Of a DNA stretch of 47,251 nt, positions 23,865-32,864 are shown in pieces. Made by a program: the position numbers and the translations under genes. Numbering within the stretch: position 1 is the first letter of the stretch; every line of letters starts with the position of its first letter. The notes under the pieces were generated by a model, which did no database searches, was not told the DNA's origin, and saw nothing but the letters and a program-made list of their open reading frames with translations. The stretch comes from Mesorhizobium sp. B2-4-3 (GTDB lineage: Bacteria; Pseudomonadota; Alphaproteobacteria; Rhizobiales; Rhizobiaceae). Location: contig NZ_VFVL01000040.1 in assembly GCF_006442815.1 (NCBI RefSeq), forward strand, positions 1 to 47,251, in the 5' to 3' direction.

Positions 23865-24884
23865 TCACCGCCAGCCTAGCGCCGGCGCGACATGCTTCAG
23901 GATCGACTCGATGACATGGGCGTTGTAGTCGACGCCGAGTTGGTTGGGCACGGTGAGCAGCAGCGTGTCGGCCTCGGCGATCGCCTCGTCCTCCTTCAAC
24001 TGCTCGATGAGCACGTCCGGTTCGGCGGCATAGGTGCGACCGAACACGGCGCGCTTCTCCGGCTCGATATAACCAAAGTGGTCCTCACCCTCGCTGCCGC
24101 CGAAATAGGCGCGGTCCATGTCGTTGACCAAGGCAAAAATGCTGCGGCTGACGGAGACGCGCGGCTCTCGCGTATGGCCGGCCTCCTTCCAGGCGGCGCG
24201 GTAAGCCCTTATCTGCTTGGCTTGCTGAACATGCAGCGGCTCGCCCGTCTCATCGAATTTCAGCGTCGAGCTTTGCAGATTCATGCCGAGCTTGGCCGCC
24301 CACACCGCGGTGGCGTCGGTGGCCGCGCCCCACCAGATGCGCTCGCGCAGGCCCGCCGAGAACGGCTCCAGCCTGAGCAGGCCGGGCGGATTGGGGAACA
24401 TCGGCCGCGGATTGGGCTGGGCGAAGCCTTCGCCGCGCAACAGGTCGAAGAAGATCTCCGAATGCCGGCGCGCCATGTCGGCGTCGCTCTTGCCCTCTTC
24501 CGGCACGTAGCCGAAATGGCGCCAGCCATCGATCACCTGCTCGGGCGAGCCGCGGCTGATCCCCAGCTGCAGGCGCCCGCCGGCGATGAGATCGGCAGCA
24601 CCCGCATCCTCGGCCATGTAGAGCGGATTCTCGTAGCGCATGTCGATGACGGCGGTGCCGAGCTCGATACGCTTGGTCCTGGCGCCAGCCGCCGCCAGTA
24701 GCGGGAAGGGCGAGGCGAGCTGCCGCGCGAAATGGTGGACGCGGTAATAGGCACCGTCGGCGCCGAGCTCCTCGGCCGCGACCGCGAGGTCGATCGACTG
24801 CAGCAGCGCGTCGGCGCCCGAGCGCGTGCCCGATTGCGGCGAGGGCGACCAATGCCCGAACGACAGAAATCCGATCTTCTTCAT
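23865..24884 (-). CDS. LLM class flavin-dependent oxidoreductase
   Basis: A 339-aa luciferase-like monooxygenase-fold protein, expected to use FMN or a related flavin. It starts MKKIGFLSFGHWSPSPQSGT. The barrel features ELGADGAYYRVHHFARQLASPF, RIELGTAVIDMRYENPLYMA and GGRLQLGISRGSPEQVIDGW match this family, and the C-terminal LLTVPNQLGVDYNAHVIESI is also typical. AGGAATGGAACC precedes the ATG at 24884. The substrate cannot be assigned, and no partner flavin reductase is visible. It is divergent from the COG4280 membrane protein across 260 bases. Confidence 0.9.
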   Translation of the reverse strand: MKKIGFLSFGHWSPSPQSGTRSGADALLQSIDLAVAAEELGADGAYYRVHHFARQLASPFPLLAAAGARTKRIELGTAVIDMRYENPLYMAEDAGAADLIAGGRLQLGISRGSPEQVIDGWRHFGYVPEEGKSDADMARRHSEIFFDLLRGEGFAQPNPRPMFPNPPGLLRLEPFSAGLRERIWWGAATDATAVWAAKLGMNLQSSTLKFDETGEPLHVQQAKQIRAYRAAWKEAGHTREPRVSVSRSIFALVNDMDRAYFGGSEGEDHFGYIEPEKRAVFGRTYAAEPDVLIEQLKEDEAIAEADTLLLTVPNQLGVDYNAHVIESILKHVAPALGWR

Positions 24885-25144
24885 GGTTCCATTCCTGCTG
24901 GAGCGGCCCATCGACCGCTTGAACTCCTTGTTGCTCCAGCAAATAGCCAGGGCAGTGCCGCGATACAACGGACACCGAACGGATACAGACCGTCAATGCG
25001 TTCTGCGAAATGTCCGTCCTCGCGTCGGCGCGCGATCGGGCCGGAGGCGGCGCCGATCGGCTCACCCCTGGCATTCTCGCCGCCGCCGAAGCGCTGTATC
25101 GTTCACGCGACCCGATGATTCCCGAGCATTGGACGAAGCCTTTG

Positions 25145-25900
25145 ATGCATGGCCTGACACCCATATTTTCCAGCGTGACGGCCTCTTTCCTTGCGTCCTT
25201 CGTCGAGGTGATCGAAGCCTTCACCATCGTGCTCGCCGTCGGCGTGACCCGCGGCTGGCGCCCGGCGCTGACCGGCGCGGCCCTGGCGCTCATCTTGCTC
25301 GCGGCGCTGGTGCTGGCGTTCGGACCGCTGCTGGCGCTCGTCCCCATCGCCGTCCTGCAATTCGTGGTCGGCGTGCTTTTGATCCTGTTCGGCATGCGCT
25401 GGCTGAGGAAGGCGATCCTGCGCAGCGTCGGCGTCATAGCGCTGCATGACGAGGAGCAGGCCTTTTCCAAGGAGACGGCGGTCTTGCGGCGGCAGGCCGA
25501 CGACCGCCGCGCCGACTATCTGGCGGCCGTCGCGTCGTTCAAGGCGGTGCTGCTCGAGGGCGTCGAAGTGGTGTTCATCGTCATTGCCGTCGGCGCCGCG
25601 CATGGCCAGACCCTCTATGCCGGCCTCGGCGCGCTGGCCGCCTTCGTGCTGGTGATGCTGATCGGCCTCGCCGTGCACCGGCCTTTGGCGCGCGTGCCGG
25701 AAAACGCACTGAAATTCGTTGTCGGGCTGATGCTCACCAGCTTCGGCGTGTTCTGGACCGGCGAAGGCCTCGGTGCCGAATGGCCGGGCGCCGATCTCGC
25801 CCTGCTCGCCATCTTCGCCATCATTGCCGTTGCATCCTTCGCCATTGTGCGTTGGCTGCGCGGCGCTTATCCGGCGCCTGCCGAAGGAGTAGTCCGATGA
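25145..25900 (+). CDS. COG4280-type integral membrane protein
   Basis: A 251-aa membrane protein with six or seven hydrophobic segments. It has a repeated motif, SFLASFVEVIEAFTIVLAVG near the start and FKAVLLEGVEVVFIVIAVGA in the middle, each with an intramembrane Glu pair. This recalls two-repeat cation/proton exchangers such as the GDT1 or LysE-like groups, but COG4280 proteins have no proven function. A charged cytosolic loop (HDEEQAFSKETAVLRRQADD) separates the repeats. The start is uncertain: ATG at 25145 is chosen because the family begins just before the first repeat, while 25115 and 25010 are also in frame. It overlaps the next gene by four bases. Confidence 0.75.
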   Translation: MHGLTPIFSSVTASFLASFVEVIEAFTIVLAVGVTRGWRPALTGAALALILLAALVLAFGPLLALVPIAVLQFVVGVLLILFGMRWLRKAILRSVGVIALHDEEQAFSKETAVLRRQADDRRADYLAAVASFKAVLLEGVEVVFIVIAVGAAHGQTLYAGLGALAAFVLVMLIGLAVHRPLARVPENALKFVVGLMLTSFGVFWTGEGLGAEWPGADLALLAIFAIIAVASFAIVRWLRGAYPAPAEGVVR

Positions 25901-26112
25901 CCGTGATCCGTCTCGTCTTCAAGGAACTCGTCGGCATGTTCGTCGACGATGGCAGCCTTGCGCTGCTGGCGCTGATCCTGATTGCGCTGATCGCCGCGGC
26001 GGTGAAGTTCTTGGGGCTGCCGCCGCTCATCGGCGGCTTGCTGCTTCTTGCCGGCTGCCTGGCAATTCTTCTGCAGAGCACGCGCCGCGCCGCGCGCGGC
26101 AGGACGCGCTGA
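25897..26112 (+). CDS. Small membrane protein paired with the COG4280 protein
   Basis: A 71-aa protein with two hydrophobic helices (LALLALILIALIAAAVKF and GGLLLLAGCLAILL) and a basic tail (RRAARGRTR). AAGGAG lies eight bases before the ATG, which overlaps the upstream TGA. Tight coupling suggests it works with the COG4280 protein, perhaps as a subunit. No family is recognised. Confidence 0.75.
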   Translation: MTVIRLVFKELVGMFVDDGSLALLALILIALIAAAVKFLGLPPLIGGLLLLAGCLAILLQSTRRAARGRTR

Positions 26113-26170
26113 TCAAAGCAAATTCCGGGAATTAGCGCAAACGCTGGGGATTGGCTGGAGCCTCCCAACC

Positions 26171-26353
26171 TCGTCATTCCAGGGCGAAGCAGCCGCGAAG
26201 CGGCGTCGCGAAGACCCTGGAATCCATGCCGTTACCTCGATCGAAGGGCACGGCGGAGCAAATTTATGCACCGCAGCGGCACTCATGAGTCACGGCATGG
26301 ATTCTATGGTCTGCGCGCGTCGCTTCGCTCCTTGCTCCGCCATAGAATGACGA
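26171..26353. repeat. Family-1 palindromic repeat, copy C
   Basis: Inverted halves with different but internally consistent stems: the left half pairs TCCAGGGC with ACCCTGGA, the right half pairs TCTATGGT with CCATAGA. The centre is worn (GGAGCAAATTTATGCACC). It fills the gap between converging genes. Confidence 0.9.
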
Positions 26354-26375
26354 CGGGAAGGGCGTTTCGGCTAAC

Positions 26376-27008
26376 CTAATAAACCGTGAAAAGCGTCGGC
26401 AGGTCGCCGCTGAGGCGCAAATACTCGACCGCCTCGATGACAGGAAACAGCGCCAGGAAATAGAGCCCGTCGCGGAAGCTTCTTCTCAGCGCGATCGTCG
26501 AAAACAGCCACTGCGCCTCGTCGCGGTAAAGCAGCGGGTTGGGCCAGAAGGTCGGCGTGCGGTCGGCATAGGCCGCGTAAGCCGCACCGAACTTGCCGGC
26601 GAGGTATTCGGCCTCCTTGCGCGCGGTGAAGCGGAAGACGACGAAGCTTGCCAGCCCGAGCATCGCGGCGGCCAGCAGCGAGCCGAACATCAGGCCGATG
26701 CCGGCAGCGCCGACGGTCGAGAAGAAATAGAGCGGGTTGCGGGTCATCGAGAACGGGCCGGACATGATCAGCTCGTCATTCTTCCTGCCGCCGACGAACA
26801 GAATGCTCCACAGCCGGCCAAGAAAGCAGGTCAGCACCATCGCGAAGCCGATCGTCTCGACGATCTCGTGACCGTCCGACCCCTCGGCCAGCGCCGGCCT
26901 GCTGAAAAGGAGCAGGATGACGGCAAGCACGGCGGCCAGCTGCACGACGATCAGCCGCTTGTGCTGGTCGAACGCCTTCGGCACCGATTTGGGGGATGTA
27001 TAGGCCAT
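26376..27008 (-). CDS. Isoprenylcysteine carboxyl methyltransferase/PEMT-like membrane protein
   Basis: A 210-aa membrane protein with about four hydrophobic segments. The region MSGPFSMTRNPLYFFSTVGA is the characteristic RNP-Y motif of the ICMT/phospholipid methyltransferase fold, and ARKEAEYLAGKFGAAYAAYA is the matching C-terminal element. Bacterial members methylate lipids or small molecules with SAM; the substrate is unknown here. The ATG at 27008 (preceded by GAGAAG) is favoured over a GTG nine bases upstream. It is divergent from the COG4705 gene across 203 bases that include a dyad at 27103-27118. Confidence 0.8.
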   Translation of the reverse strand: MAYTSPKSVPKAFDQHKRLIVVQLAAVLAVILLLFSRPALAEGSDGHEIVETIGFAMVLTCFLGRLWSILFVGGRKNDELIMSGPFSMTRNPLYFFSTVGAAGIGLMFGSLLAAAMLGLASFVVFRFTARKEAEYLAGKFGAAYAAYADRTPTFWPNPLLYRDEAQWLFSTIALRRSFRDGLYFLALFPVIEAVEYLRLSGDLPTLFTVY

Positions 27009-27102
27009 TCTTCTCACCGCTCCGCCGACAAGGGGACGCCGCCAGGCTTCTCTAGTCCTTCCGCCGCGGGATGACGAGGCCCGGCGGATGTTTTTGGCCG
27101 AC

Positions 27103-27118
27103 CTTACGAATTTGTAAG
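27103..27118. promoter_or_regulatory. CTTAC-N6-GTAAG dyad, candidate regulator site
   Basis: CTTACGAATTTGTAAG is palindromic except for one mismatched pair. It lies between the divergent ICMT-like and COG4705 genes, about 95 bases before each start. The OmpR-type regulator encoded 1.1 kb downstream is a plausible binder, but the link is only positional. Confidence 0.4.
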
Positions 27119-27211
27119 AACGCGGACAGGCCGCGGTGAATTCGCCTGCCTAATTTGGGCGTCGCCGCCATACGGAATTCGAGGCGGCTTGAACGAACAA
27201 CGGATCGCGCC

Positions 27212-27991
27212 ATGATCTCTCCAGACGACAGCCTCGAGCCCAACCGCGTCCCGGACGTTACGATCGATTTCTGGCTGATCAAGATCATGGCGGTGACCAT
27301 GGGCGAGACGGCGGCCGATTATCTCGCTGTCAATCTCGGCCTCGGCCTCACCGTCACGTCGCTCATCATGACCGGGGTTCTGATTGTCGCGCTCGCCCTG
27401 CAATTCGCGCAGAAGCGCTACGTGCCCTGGGCCTATTGGCTGGCGGTGGTGCTGATCAGCGTCGTCGGCACCTTGGTCACCGACAACCTCGTCGACAATT
27501 TCGGTGTGCGGCTGGAGACGACGACCATCGTCTTCTCGGTCGCCCTCGCGCTGACCTTCGCGGCCTGGTACGCGAGCGAAAGGACCCTGTCGATCCATAC
27601 CATCTTCACCACCAGGCGCGAGATATTCTACTGGCTGGCGATCCTGTTCACCTTCTCGCTCGGCACGGCCGCCGGCGATCTGGTCGCCGAGCGTTTCGAC
27701 ATGGGTTATCTCACCGCCGGTCTCATCTTCGGCGGCGTGATCGCGGCGATCGCGCTTGCGTGGTTCTTCCTTGGCCTCAACGGCATCCTCGCCTTCTGGC
27801 TCGCCTATATCCTCACCCGGCCGTTCGGCGCCTCCTTCGGCGACCTGCTGTCGCAACCGATCGAATATGGCGGCATGGGCTTCGGCACCACCGCCACCAG
27901 CCTGACCTTCCTCGGCTGCATCGTGGTCATCGTTCTCCATATGACGCTGAGGAACCTGATCGACGAAGACGAGCAGGCACTCCTCGACTAA
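27212..27991 (+). CDS. COG4705 family membrane protein
   Basis: A 259-aa protein with about eight hydrophobic segments arranged as an internal repeat. VTIDFWLIKIMAVTMGETAADYLAV near residue 15 has a counterpart in REIFYWLAILFTFSLGTAAGDLVAE near 140, and AYILTRPFGASFGDLLSQP near 195 is a further family motif. These match the 'uncharacterised membrane-anchored protein' COG4705. Conserved acidic residues inside helices (GETAAD, GTAAGD) suggest ion handling, but no function is proven. It is followed by a two-component system on the same strand, a context that suggests it is a regulated target. Confidence 0.82.
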   Translation: MISPDDSLEPNRVPDVTIDFWLIKIMAVTMGETAADYLAVNLGLGLTVTSLIMTGVLIVALALQFAQKRYVPWAYWLAVVLISVVGTLVTDNLVDNFGVRLETTTIVFSVALALTFAAWYASERTLSIHTIFTTRREIFYWLAILFTFSLGTAAGDLVAERFDMGYLTAGLIFGGVIAAIALAWFFLGLNGILAFWLAYILTRPFGASFGDLLSQPIEYGGMGFGTTATSLTFLGCIVVIVLHMTLRNLIDEDEQALLD

Positions 27992-28050
27992 GACGCTTCT
28001 CGCAAAAATGTGTTGCGGCCTTCGCTCCGGCAGCGCGTAAAAACAGATGG

Positions 28051-28118
28051 TTAGAGCAATTCCAGCAACGGGCGGCGCGGGATTTCCGTCGGGAACCGCG
28101 TCAAACGAAGAGATAGAG
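28051..28118. repeat. Diverged A-type mosaic repeat in the regulator leader
   Basis: TTAGAGCAATTCCAGCAACG begins the segment, TTTCCGTCGGGAACCGCG follows, and AACGAAGAGATAGAG ends it. This is the same word order as the A module at 9405-9480 and in imuA. It lies 73 bases before the response regulator start. Confidence 0.6.
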
Positions 28119-28190
28119 ACCGGCCAAGAAAAAGCCGCAGCCGGCGCTACCATGCCGGTGAGGTTGAGGCGGCAAGGACAGCACGGGGCG

Positions 28191-28868
28191 ATGCGACTTC
28201 TGCTTGTTGAGGACGATCCGAGAACCGCCGACTACATCGTCAGGGGACTGACCGAGGCCGGCCATGTCTGCGATTTGCTGCGCGACGGCCATGACGGGCT
28301 CTTCGCCGCGACCCGCAACGCCTATGACGTGATCGTCGCCGACCGCATGGTTCCCGGCCTCGACGGCCTGTCGATGATCAAGGCGGTGCGCGCCGCCGGC
28401 ATCCGCACGCCGGCCATTTTCCTGACCTCCATCGGCGGCGTCGACGACCGCGTCGAGGGCCTCGAGGCGGGCGGCGACGACTATCTGGTCAAGCCCTTCG
28501 CCTTTTCCGAGCTGCTTGCCCGCATCCATGCGCTCGGCCGCCGGCCGGCGGCGCAGGAGCAGAAGACGGCTTTGCGCGTCGCCGACCTCGAAATGGACCT
28601 GATCCAGCGCCGCGTGACCCGGCAGGGCCAGCCGATCGACCTGCAGCCGCGCGAATTCAGCCTGCTCGAAGTGCTGATGCGCGGCGAGGGCCGCGTCATC
28701 ACCCGCACCATGCTTCTGGAGCGCGTCTGGGATTTTCATTTCGACCCCAAGACCAGCGTCGTCGAGACGCATATCAGCCGGCTCAGGGCCAAGGTCGACA
28801 GGCCCTTCGACGTGCCGCTGATCCACACCGTGCGCAACACCGGCTACAGCCTGCATGTCCCGGCCTGA
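28191..28868 (+). CDS. OmpR family response regulator
   Basis: A 225-aa regulator. The receiver domain has the acidic pair D8/D9, phospho-acceptor D51 in VADRMVPGLDG, T79 and K101 in YLVKPFAF. The C-terminal winged helix has LDLQPREFSLLEVLMRGEGR-like sequence and the VVETHISRLRAKVD recognition helix region. ATG at 28191 (MRLLLVEDD) is chosen from domain alignment, although its ribosome binding site is weak; an in-frame start at 28152 or 28047 would add residues coded by repeat-derived leader. It pairs with the sensor kinase 45 bases downstream. Confidence 0.92.
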   Translation: MRLLLVEDDPRTADYIVRGLTEAGHVCDLLRDGHDGLFAATRNAYDVIVADRMVPGLDGLSMIKAVRAAGIRTPAIFLTSIGGVDDRVEGLEAGGDDYLVKPFAFSELLARIHALGRRPAAQEQKTALRVADLEMDLIQRRVTRQGQPIDLQPREFSLLEVLMRGEGRVITRTMLLERVWDFHFDPKTSVVETHISRLRAKVDRPFDVPLIHTVRNTGYSLHVPA

Positions 28869-28913
28869 TCCTGCGCCCGCAGTTGCGGGGCGACCAATTG
28901 CCTTCGCGATCGC

Positions 28914-30293
28914 ATGAGCGAGACACGCTCCAGCCTGCTGCGCAGCACGCCGTTCCGGTTGGCGCTGACCTTCGCCTTCCTTTTCCTGCTGGCCTTCATC
29001 CTGTCCGGCGCGATCGTCTATCAGTTGATGAGCGCCTCGCTCGCTAGGCAGCTCGATCAATCGATCAAGGAGACCTATTCGCTCATCGCCGCGACCTATG
29101 CCGAGAGCGACGAGGAGGACCTCACCACTGCCGTCAGGGACCATGCCCAGTTCAGCCAGGACAAGGACGAGATCTTTTCGCTCACCGATCGGGGCGGCAA
29201 CCGCCTTGCCGGGGATTTCACCGCCTCCGCGCTGCCGGACGGCTTTTCCATGTTCGCCGCCAATTTGCCGGGTGTGCCGCCCGACACCGAGTATCGCGCC
29301 TACTCGGGCATGGTCGGCGACAACAATTTGACGGTCGCCTTCTCGCTTTCGGAAACCGAGGATCTGGAAAGGATCGTGCTGATGAGCTTCGGCTGGGCCA
29401 CGCTCTTCATCACCGTCCTGGCGATCGTCGGTGGCGCCGTGCTTGCCTCGCGCGTCCAGCGGCGCCTCGACGGCATCGCCGCGACCATGGTCGACGTCTC
29501 GCATGGTCGTCTCGATGCGCGCATTCCGCTGATCGGCAGCGGCGACGACATCGACGCCGTCTCCGCCCAGGTGAATTCCGCGCTTGAGCGGCTGTCGGCG
29601 CTGGTCGACGGCATGCGCGAAGTGAGCGCCAACATCGCCCATGATCTCAAGACGCCGCTCAACCGGCTGCAGATGATCCTGGAGCAGGCCGCGGACAAGA
29701 CGGTGTCGGGCGAGGACGTCTCGACCGAGCTGACCGACGCCCGCGCCGAGAGCCAGCAGATCAACAGCACCTTCGACGCTTTGCTTCGCATCGCCCAGAT
29801 CGAAGCCGGCGCCCGCAAGGCGCGCTTCGTCGATCTCGATGTCGGGCCGGTCGTCGAGACCATCGGCGAAGTCTATGCCGATGTCGCCGAGGACGACCGC
29901 AAGTCGCTGTCCACAAAGATCATTCCGGATACGAAATGGTATATTCACGGCGACCGCGACCTGCTGATGCAAATGCTCGCCAATCTGGTCGAGAACGCGC
30001 TCAGGCATTGCCCGCCGGGCACCGAGATCGAGCTCTCGGTGACCAGGGGCGGCAGCCACGTCCTCATCCATGTCCGCGACAATGGCCCGGGCATCCCCGC
30101 AGAGGAGCGCGAGAAGGTGTTCCGCCGGCTCTATCGGCTCGATGCCAGCCGCACGACGCCGGGCAGCGGCCTGGGCCTCAGCCTGGTCAAGGCGGTGGCC
30201 GACCTGCATGGCGCGGCAATCGTGCTGGAGGACCGCAATCCGGGTCTCGGCGTGACCGTCAGTTTTCCGGCCGTGGGAGTCCCAGAAGCCTGA
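28914..30293 (+). CDS. Sensor histidine kinase (EnvZ/QseC type)
   Basis: A 459-aa membrane kinase. The first membrane helix is at about 17-38 and the second at about 157-178. Between them is a periplasmic sensor loop of about 118 residues rich in acidic residues. A HAMP segment follows (VQRRLDGIAATMVDVSHGRL). The dimerisation domain has phospho-accepting H243 in NIAHDLKTPLNRLQ. The ATPase domain shows LVENALRHCPPG, VRDNGPGIPAEER and GSGLGLSLVKAVADLHG. It should phosphorylate the adjacent OmpR-type regulator. The stimulus is unknown; acidic sensor loops in this class often bind metals or cationic peptides, which is only a hint. Confidence 0.94.
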   Translation: MSETRSSLLRSTPFRLALTFAFLFLLAFILSGAIVYQLMSASLARQLDQSIKETYSLIAATYAESDEEDLTTAVRDHAQFSQDKDEIFSLTDRGGNRLAGDFTASALPDGFSMFAANLPGVPPDTEYRAYSGMVGDNNLTVAFSLSETEDLERIVLMSFGWATLFITVLAIVGGAVLASRVQRRLDGIAATMVDVSHGRLDARIPLIGSGDDIDAVSAQVNSALERLSALVDGMREVSANIAHDLKTPLNRLQMILEQAADKTVSGEDVSTELTDARAESQQINSTFDALLRIAQIEAGARKARFVDLDVGPVVETIGEVYADVAEDDRKSLSTKIIPDTKWYIHGDRDLLMQMLANLVENALRHCPPGTEIELSVTRGGSHVLIHVRDNGPGIPAEEREKVFRRLYRLDASRTTPGSGLGLSLVKAVADLHGAAIVLEDRNPGLGVTVSFPAVGVPEA

Positions 30294-30302
30294 CCCGATA
30301 CC

Positions 30303-30485
30303 TCGTCATTCTATGGCGGAGCAGGAGCGAAGCGACGCGGCGCAGACCATAGAATCCATGCCGTGACTGGGAAGCGCCGCCACGGTGCAGAATTTTGCTC
30401 CGTTGCACTCCTTGGCAAAGGTAACGGCATGGATTCTAGGGTCTTCGCGACGGAGCTTCGCTCCTGCTCCGCCCTAGAATGACGA
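30303..30485. repeat. Family-1 palindromic repeat, copy D
   Basis: The left half pairs TTCTATGGC with CCATAGAA, while the right half pairs TTCTAGGG with CCCTAGAA. The stem change from G to T is matched on the other arm. The dyad centre reads GGTGCAGAATTTTGCTCC. Positions 30486-30607 after it hold nothing recognisable. Confidence 0.9.
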
Positions 30486-30607
30486 TCGCGGTGGGCGTTT
30501 CGGCCAATCTCCAACGCATGCCACCTGCCAACGCAAACAGAGCCGACAGCTCAAAGTCCCTGTGCGGTGCCACTAGAATGACGAACGTTGGGCGACCGTT
30601 GACCATC

Positions 30608-31477
30608 TCACCGCGCGGCGCCCGCCCGGCGGAAATCGGAGGGTGACATGCCGGCGAGCTTGCGGAACGACTTGTTGAAGGCGCTGAGCGAGCCGAAGCC
30701 CGAGTCCATGGCGACCCTCAGCACATTGGCGTCCTCATGCATCAAAAGCGCCTGCGCGTAGCTCAGGCGCAGCAGGTTGACATATTCGTTGAGCGTCATG
30801 CCGGTCGATTTCTTGAACAGGCTCATGGCGTATTTCGGATGGATGTCGGCCGCCGCCGCTATGGTCACGCAGTCGACGTCGTAGAGGAAATTCTCGGCGA
30901 TGAAATCGCACATGCGCCCAACATTGCGCGAGGACTGCTGGTCGAAGGCATTGCCGGCGCCTTGTCCAACCACCCTTTCCGGCACCAGCCGGTAAGGCTC
31001 GAAGCGTACCCGCTCGAGTCTCAACAGCAGCTCGTTGACGGCGTGCTCGGCCCTGGCCGGATCGCCCGAGCGCGCATATTCGTTCCAGCGCTTGAAATTG
31101 TCGTTGTCCGACTGGTCGGTCGCATTGGTCACCAGCGTCGCGCCGGTCATCAGTCGATGGCGTATATCGGCCGGCAGATGCAGGCGGAAGAAATGCACCA
31201 GCGGCAGATGCGCGCCGGCATAGACGGCGTCGTCGGAGAGGTCGTCCATCTGGTGCGGCAGGCCGCCCCAGAACAGGCACATCTCGCCGGCCGACAGCGC
31301 AATCTCGTGCTCGGCCATGCGGTAGTGCACTGAGCCCTGGACGATGAAATTCACCTCCACCTGGGCGTGCCAGTGCGGCTTCAGCATCACCAACGGGTGG
31401 TTGTGGAACATCTGTAAAACAAGCGGCAGTCCTTCGACGCTGCTCGCGCCAGGCTGGTAGAATGGACGCCCCGGCAT
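30608..31477 (-). CDS. AraC family transcriptional regulator with cupin sensor
   Basis: A 289-aa regulator. The N-terminal half (about 15-160) is an AraC-type cupin: HWHAQVEVNFIVQGSVHYRM, ALSAGEMCLFWGGLPHQMDD. The C-terminal half (about 190-285) has two helix-turn-helix motifs, with VTIAAAADIHPKYAMSLFKK and the family signature ending FNKSFRKLAGMSPSDFRR. The ATG at 31477 is preceded by GGAAAG; an upstream ATG at 31534 lacks one. It is divergent from the CUT1 importer across 106 bases and is the obvious candidate for its sugar-dependent control. Confidence 0.9.
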   Translation of the reverse strand: MPGRPFYQPGASSVEGLPLVLQMFHNHPLVMLKPHWHAQVEVNFIVQGSVHYRMAEHEIALSAGEMCLFWGGLPHQMDDLSDDAVYAGAHLPLVHFFRLHLPADIRHRLMTGATLVTNATDQSDNDNFKRWNEYARSGDPARAEHAVNELLLRLERVRFEPYRLVPERVVGQGAGNAFDQQSSRNVGRMCDFIAENFLYDVDCVTIAAAADIHPKYAMSLFKKSTGMTLNEYVNLLRLSYAQALLMHEDANVLRVAMDSGFGSLSAFNKSFRKLAGMSPSDFRRAGAAR

Positions 31478-31583
31478 CTTACTTTCCGCCAACTTCTTAT
31501 TCCCTCTGACGGCGACAAGCCTTCCGCGCCGCATAGTCTAGCCACGCTCACAGTGAGAGAGCAAATGAAATGGGAGGATTTCA

Positions 31584-32852
31584 ATGCGCACTACACTGAC
31601 CTGCGCCACGCTGTTGCTTGCCCTGGGCTCCGGCCCGGCCCTGGCGCAGTCCGGCGAGATCACCATCTGGAGCTGGAACATCGCCGCCTCGTCCCTGAAG
31701 GCGACGGTCGAGGGCTTCAACAAGAAGTACCCCGACATCAAGGTCACGGTTCAGGATCTCGGCAACCAGCCCACATATGACAAATCGATCGCCGGCTGCG
31801 CCGCCGGCGGCGTCGGCCTGCCCGATATCGTCTCGATCGAGAACGGCGAGGCGGAGAATTACTGGAGCCAGTTCCCCGACTGCTTCGTCGACCTGCACAC
31901 GCTGGGCTACACGGCGGAAGACCAGAAGAAATTCCCCGATTTCAAGCGCACGGAACTCGAGGTCGGCGACAAGGCCTATGCGATGCCTTGGGATTCCGGC
32001 CCGGTGGCCGTCTTCTACCGCCGCGACTTCTACGAAAAGGCAGGCGTCGACCCGGCCTCGATCAAGACCTGGGACGATTTCATCGCCGCGGGCAAGAAGA
32101 TCCAGGATGCCAATCCCGGCGTCACCATGACCAATGCCGATTTCAACGGCGACACCGAATTCTTCCGCATGATCTCCAACGAGCAGGGCTGCGGTTACTT
32201 CGCCGAGGACGGCCAGTCGATCACCGTGGCCGAGCCGAAATGCGTCGACGCCCTGACCAAGGTCAAGGAGATGAAGGACGCCGGCATCGTGTCGTCGGCC
32301 GACTGGTCCACCAAGATCACCAACAACACCGCCGGCACCGTCGCCAGCCAGGTCTATGGCGGCTGGTATGAGGGCACGATCCGCACCGAATCGCCGAAGG
32401 AGAGCGGCAAATGGGGCGTCTATCCGATGCCGAGCCTGACCGCCGACGGCCCGCGCGCCGCCAATCTCGGCGGCTCGTCGCTGGCCATCACCTCGGCCTC
32501 GAAGAACAAGGAGGCGGCTTACGCCTACCTGAAATATACGCTGGAGACCAATGAGGGCCAGATCACCATGCTGAAGGATTTCGGCCTGGTGCCGTCGCTG
32601 ATCTCGGCGCTCGACGACCCTTATGTTGCGCAAGGGCAGCCCTATTGGGGCGACCAGGCGGTCTGGAAGGATATCCTGGCGACGCTGCCCAAGGTGGTGC
32701 CAAGCCGCGGCACGCAGTTCCAGAGCGACGCCGAGATCATCCTGCGCGCCGTGCAGACCAAATATCTGGCCAACGGCTATCCCGACGCCAAGGCCGCGCT
32801 CGACGACGCCGCCAAGCAGATCGCCGCCGCGACCGGCCTGCCGGTGAAGTAA
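31584..32852 (+). CDS. CUT1 sugar ABC transporter substrate-binding protein
   Basis: A 422-aa extracellular solute-binding protein, family 1. The signal peptide MRTTLTCATLLLALGSGPALA is cleaved near residue 21. The mature part starts QSGEITIWSWNIAASSLKAT and contains GLPDIVSIENGEAENYW, YAMPWDSGPVAVFYRRDFYE and GAGGAG-like ribosome binding (GGGAGGATTTCA before the ATG). Cysteines in CAAGG and FPDC, and in QGCGYF and EPKC, could form disulfides. The family resembles lactose- and arabinose-type binders of rhizobia, but specificity is not decided. It is the first gene of a five-gene set (binding protein, two permeases, ATPase, oxidoreductase). Confidence 0.92.
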   Translation: MRTTLTCATLLLALGSGPALAQSGEITIWSWNIAASSLKATVEGFNKKYPDIKVTVQDLGNQPTYDKSIAGCAAGGVGLPDIVSIENGEAENYWSQFPDCFVDLHTLGYTAEDQKKFPDFKRTELEVGDKAYAMPWDSGPVAVFYRRDFYEKAGVDPASIKTWDDFIAAGKKIQDANPGVTMTNADFNGDTEFFRMISNEQGCGYFAEDGQSITVAEPKCVDALTKVKEMKDAGIVSSADWSTKITNNTAGTVASQVYGGWYEGTIRTESPKESGKWGVYPMPSLTADGPRAANLGGSSLAITSASKNKEAAYAYLKYTLETNEGQITMLKDFGLVPSLISALDDPYVAQGQPYWGDQAVWKDILATLPKVVPSRGTQFQSDAEIILRAVQTKYLANGYPDAKAALDDAAKQIAAATGLPVK

Positions 32853-32864
32853 GCGGCCATTTTG

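Noticed and set aside
28101..30209. Long minus-strand open frame of 702 codons
   Set aside because: A shadow of the response regulator and histidine kinase; no recognisable domain.
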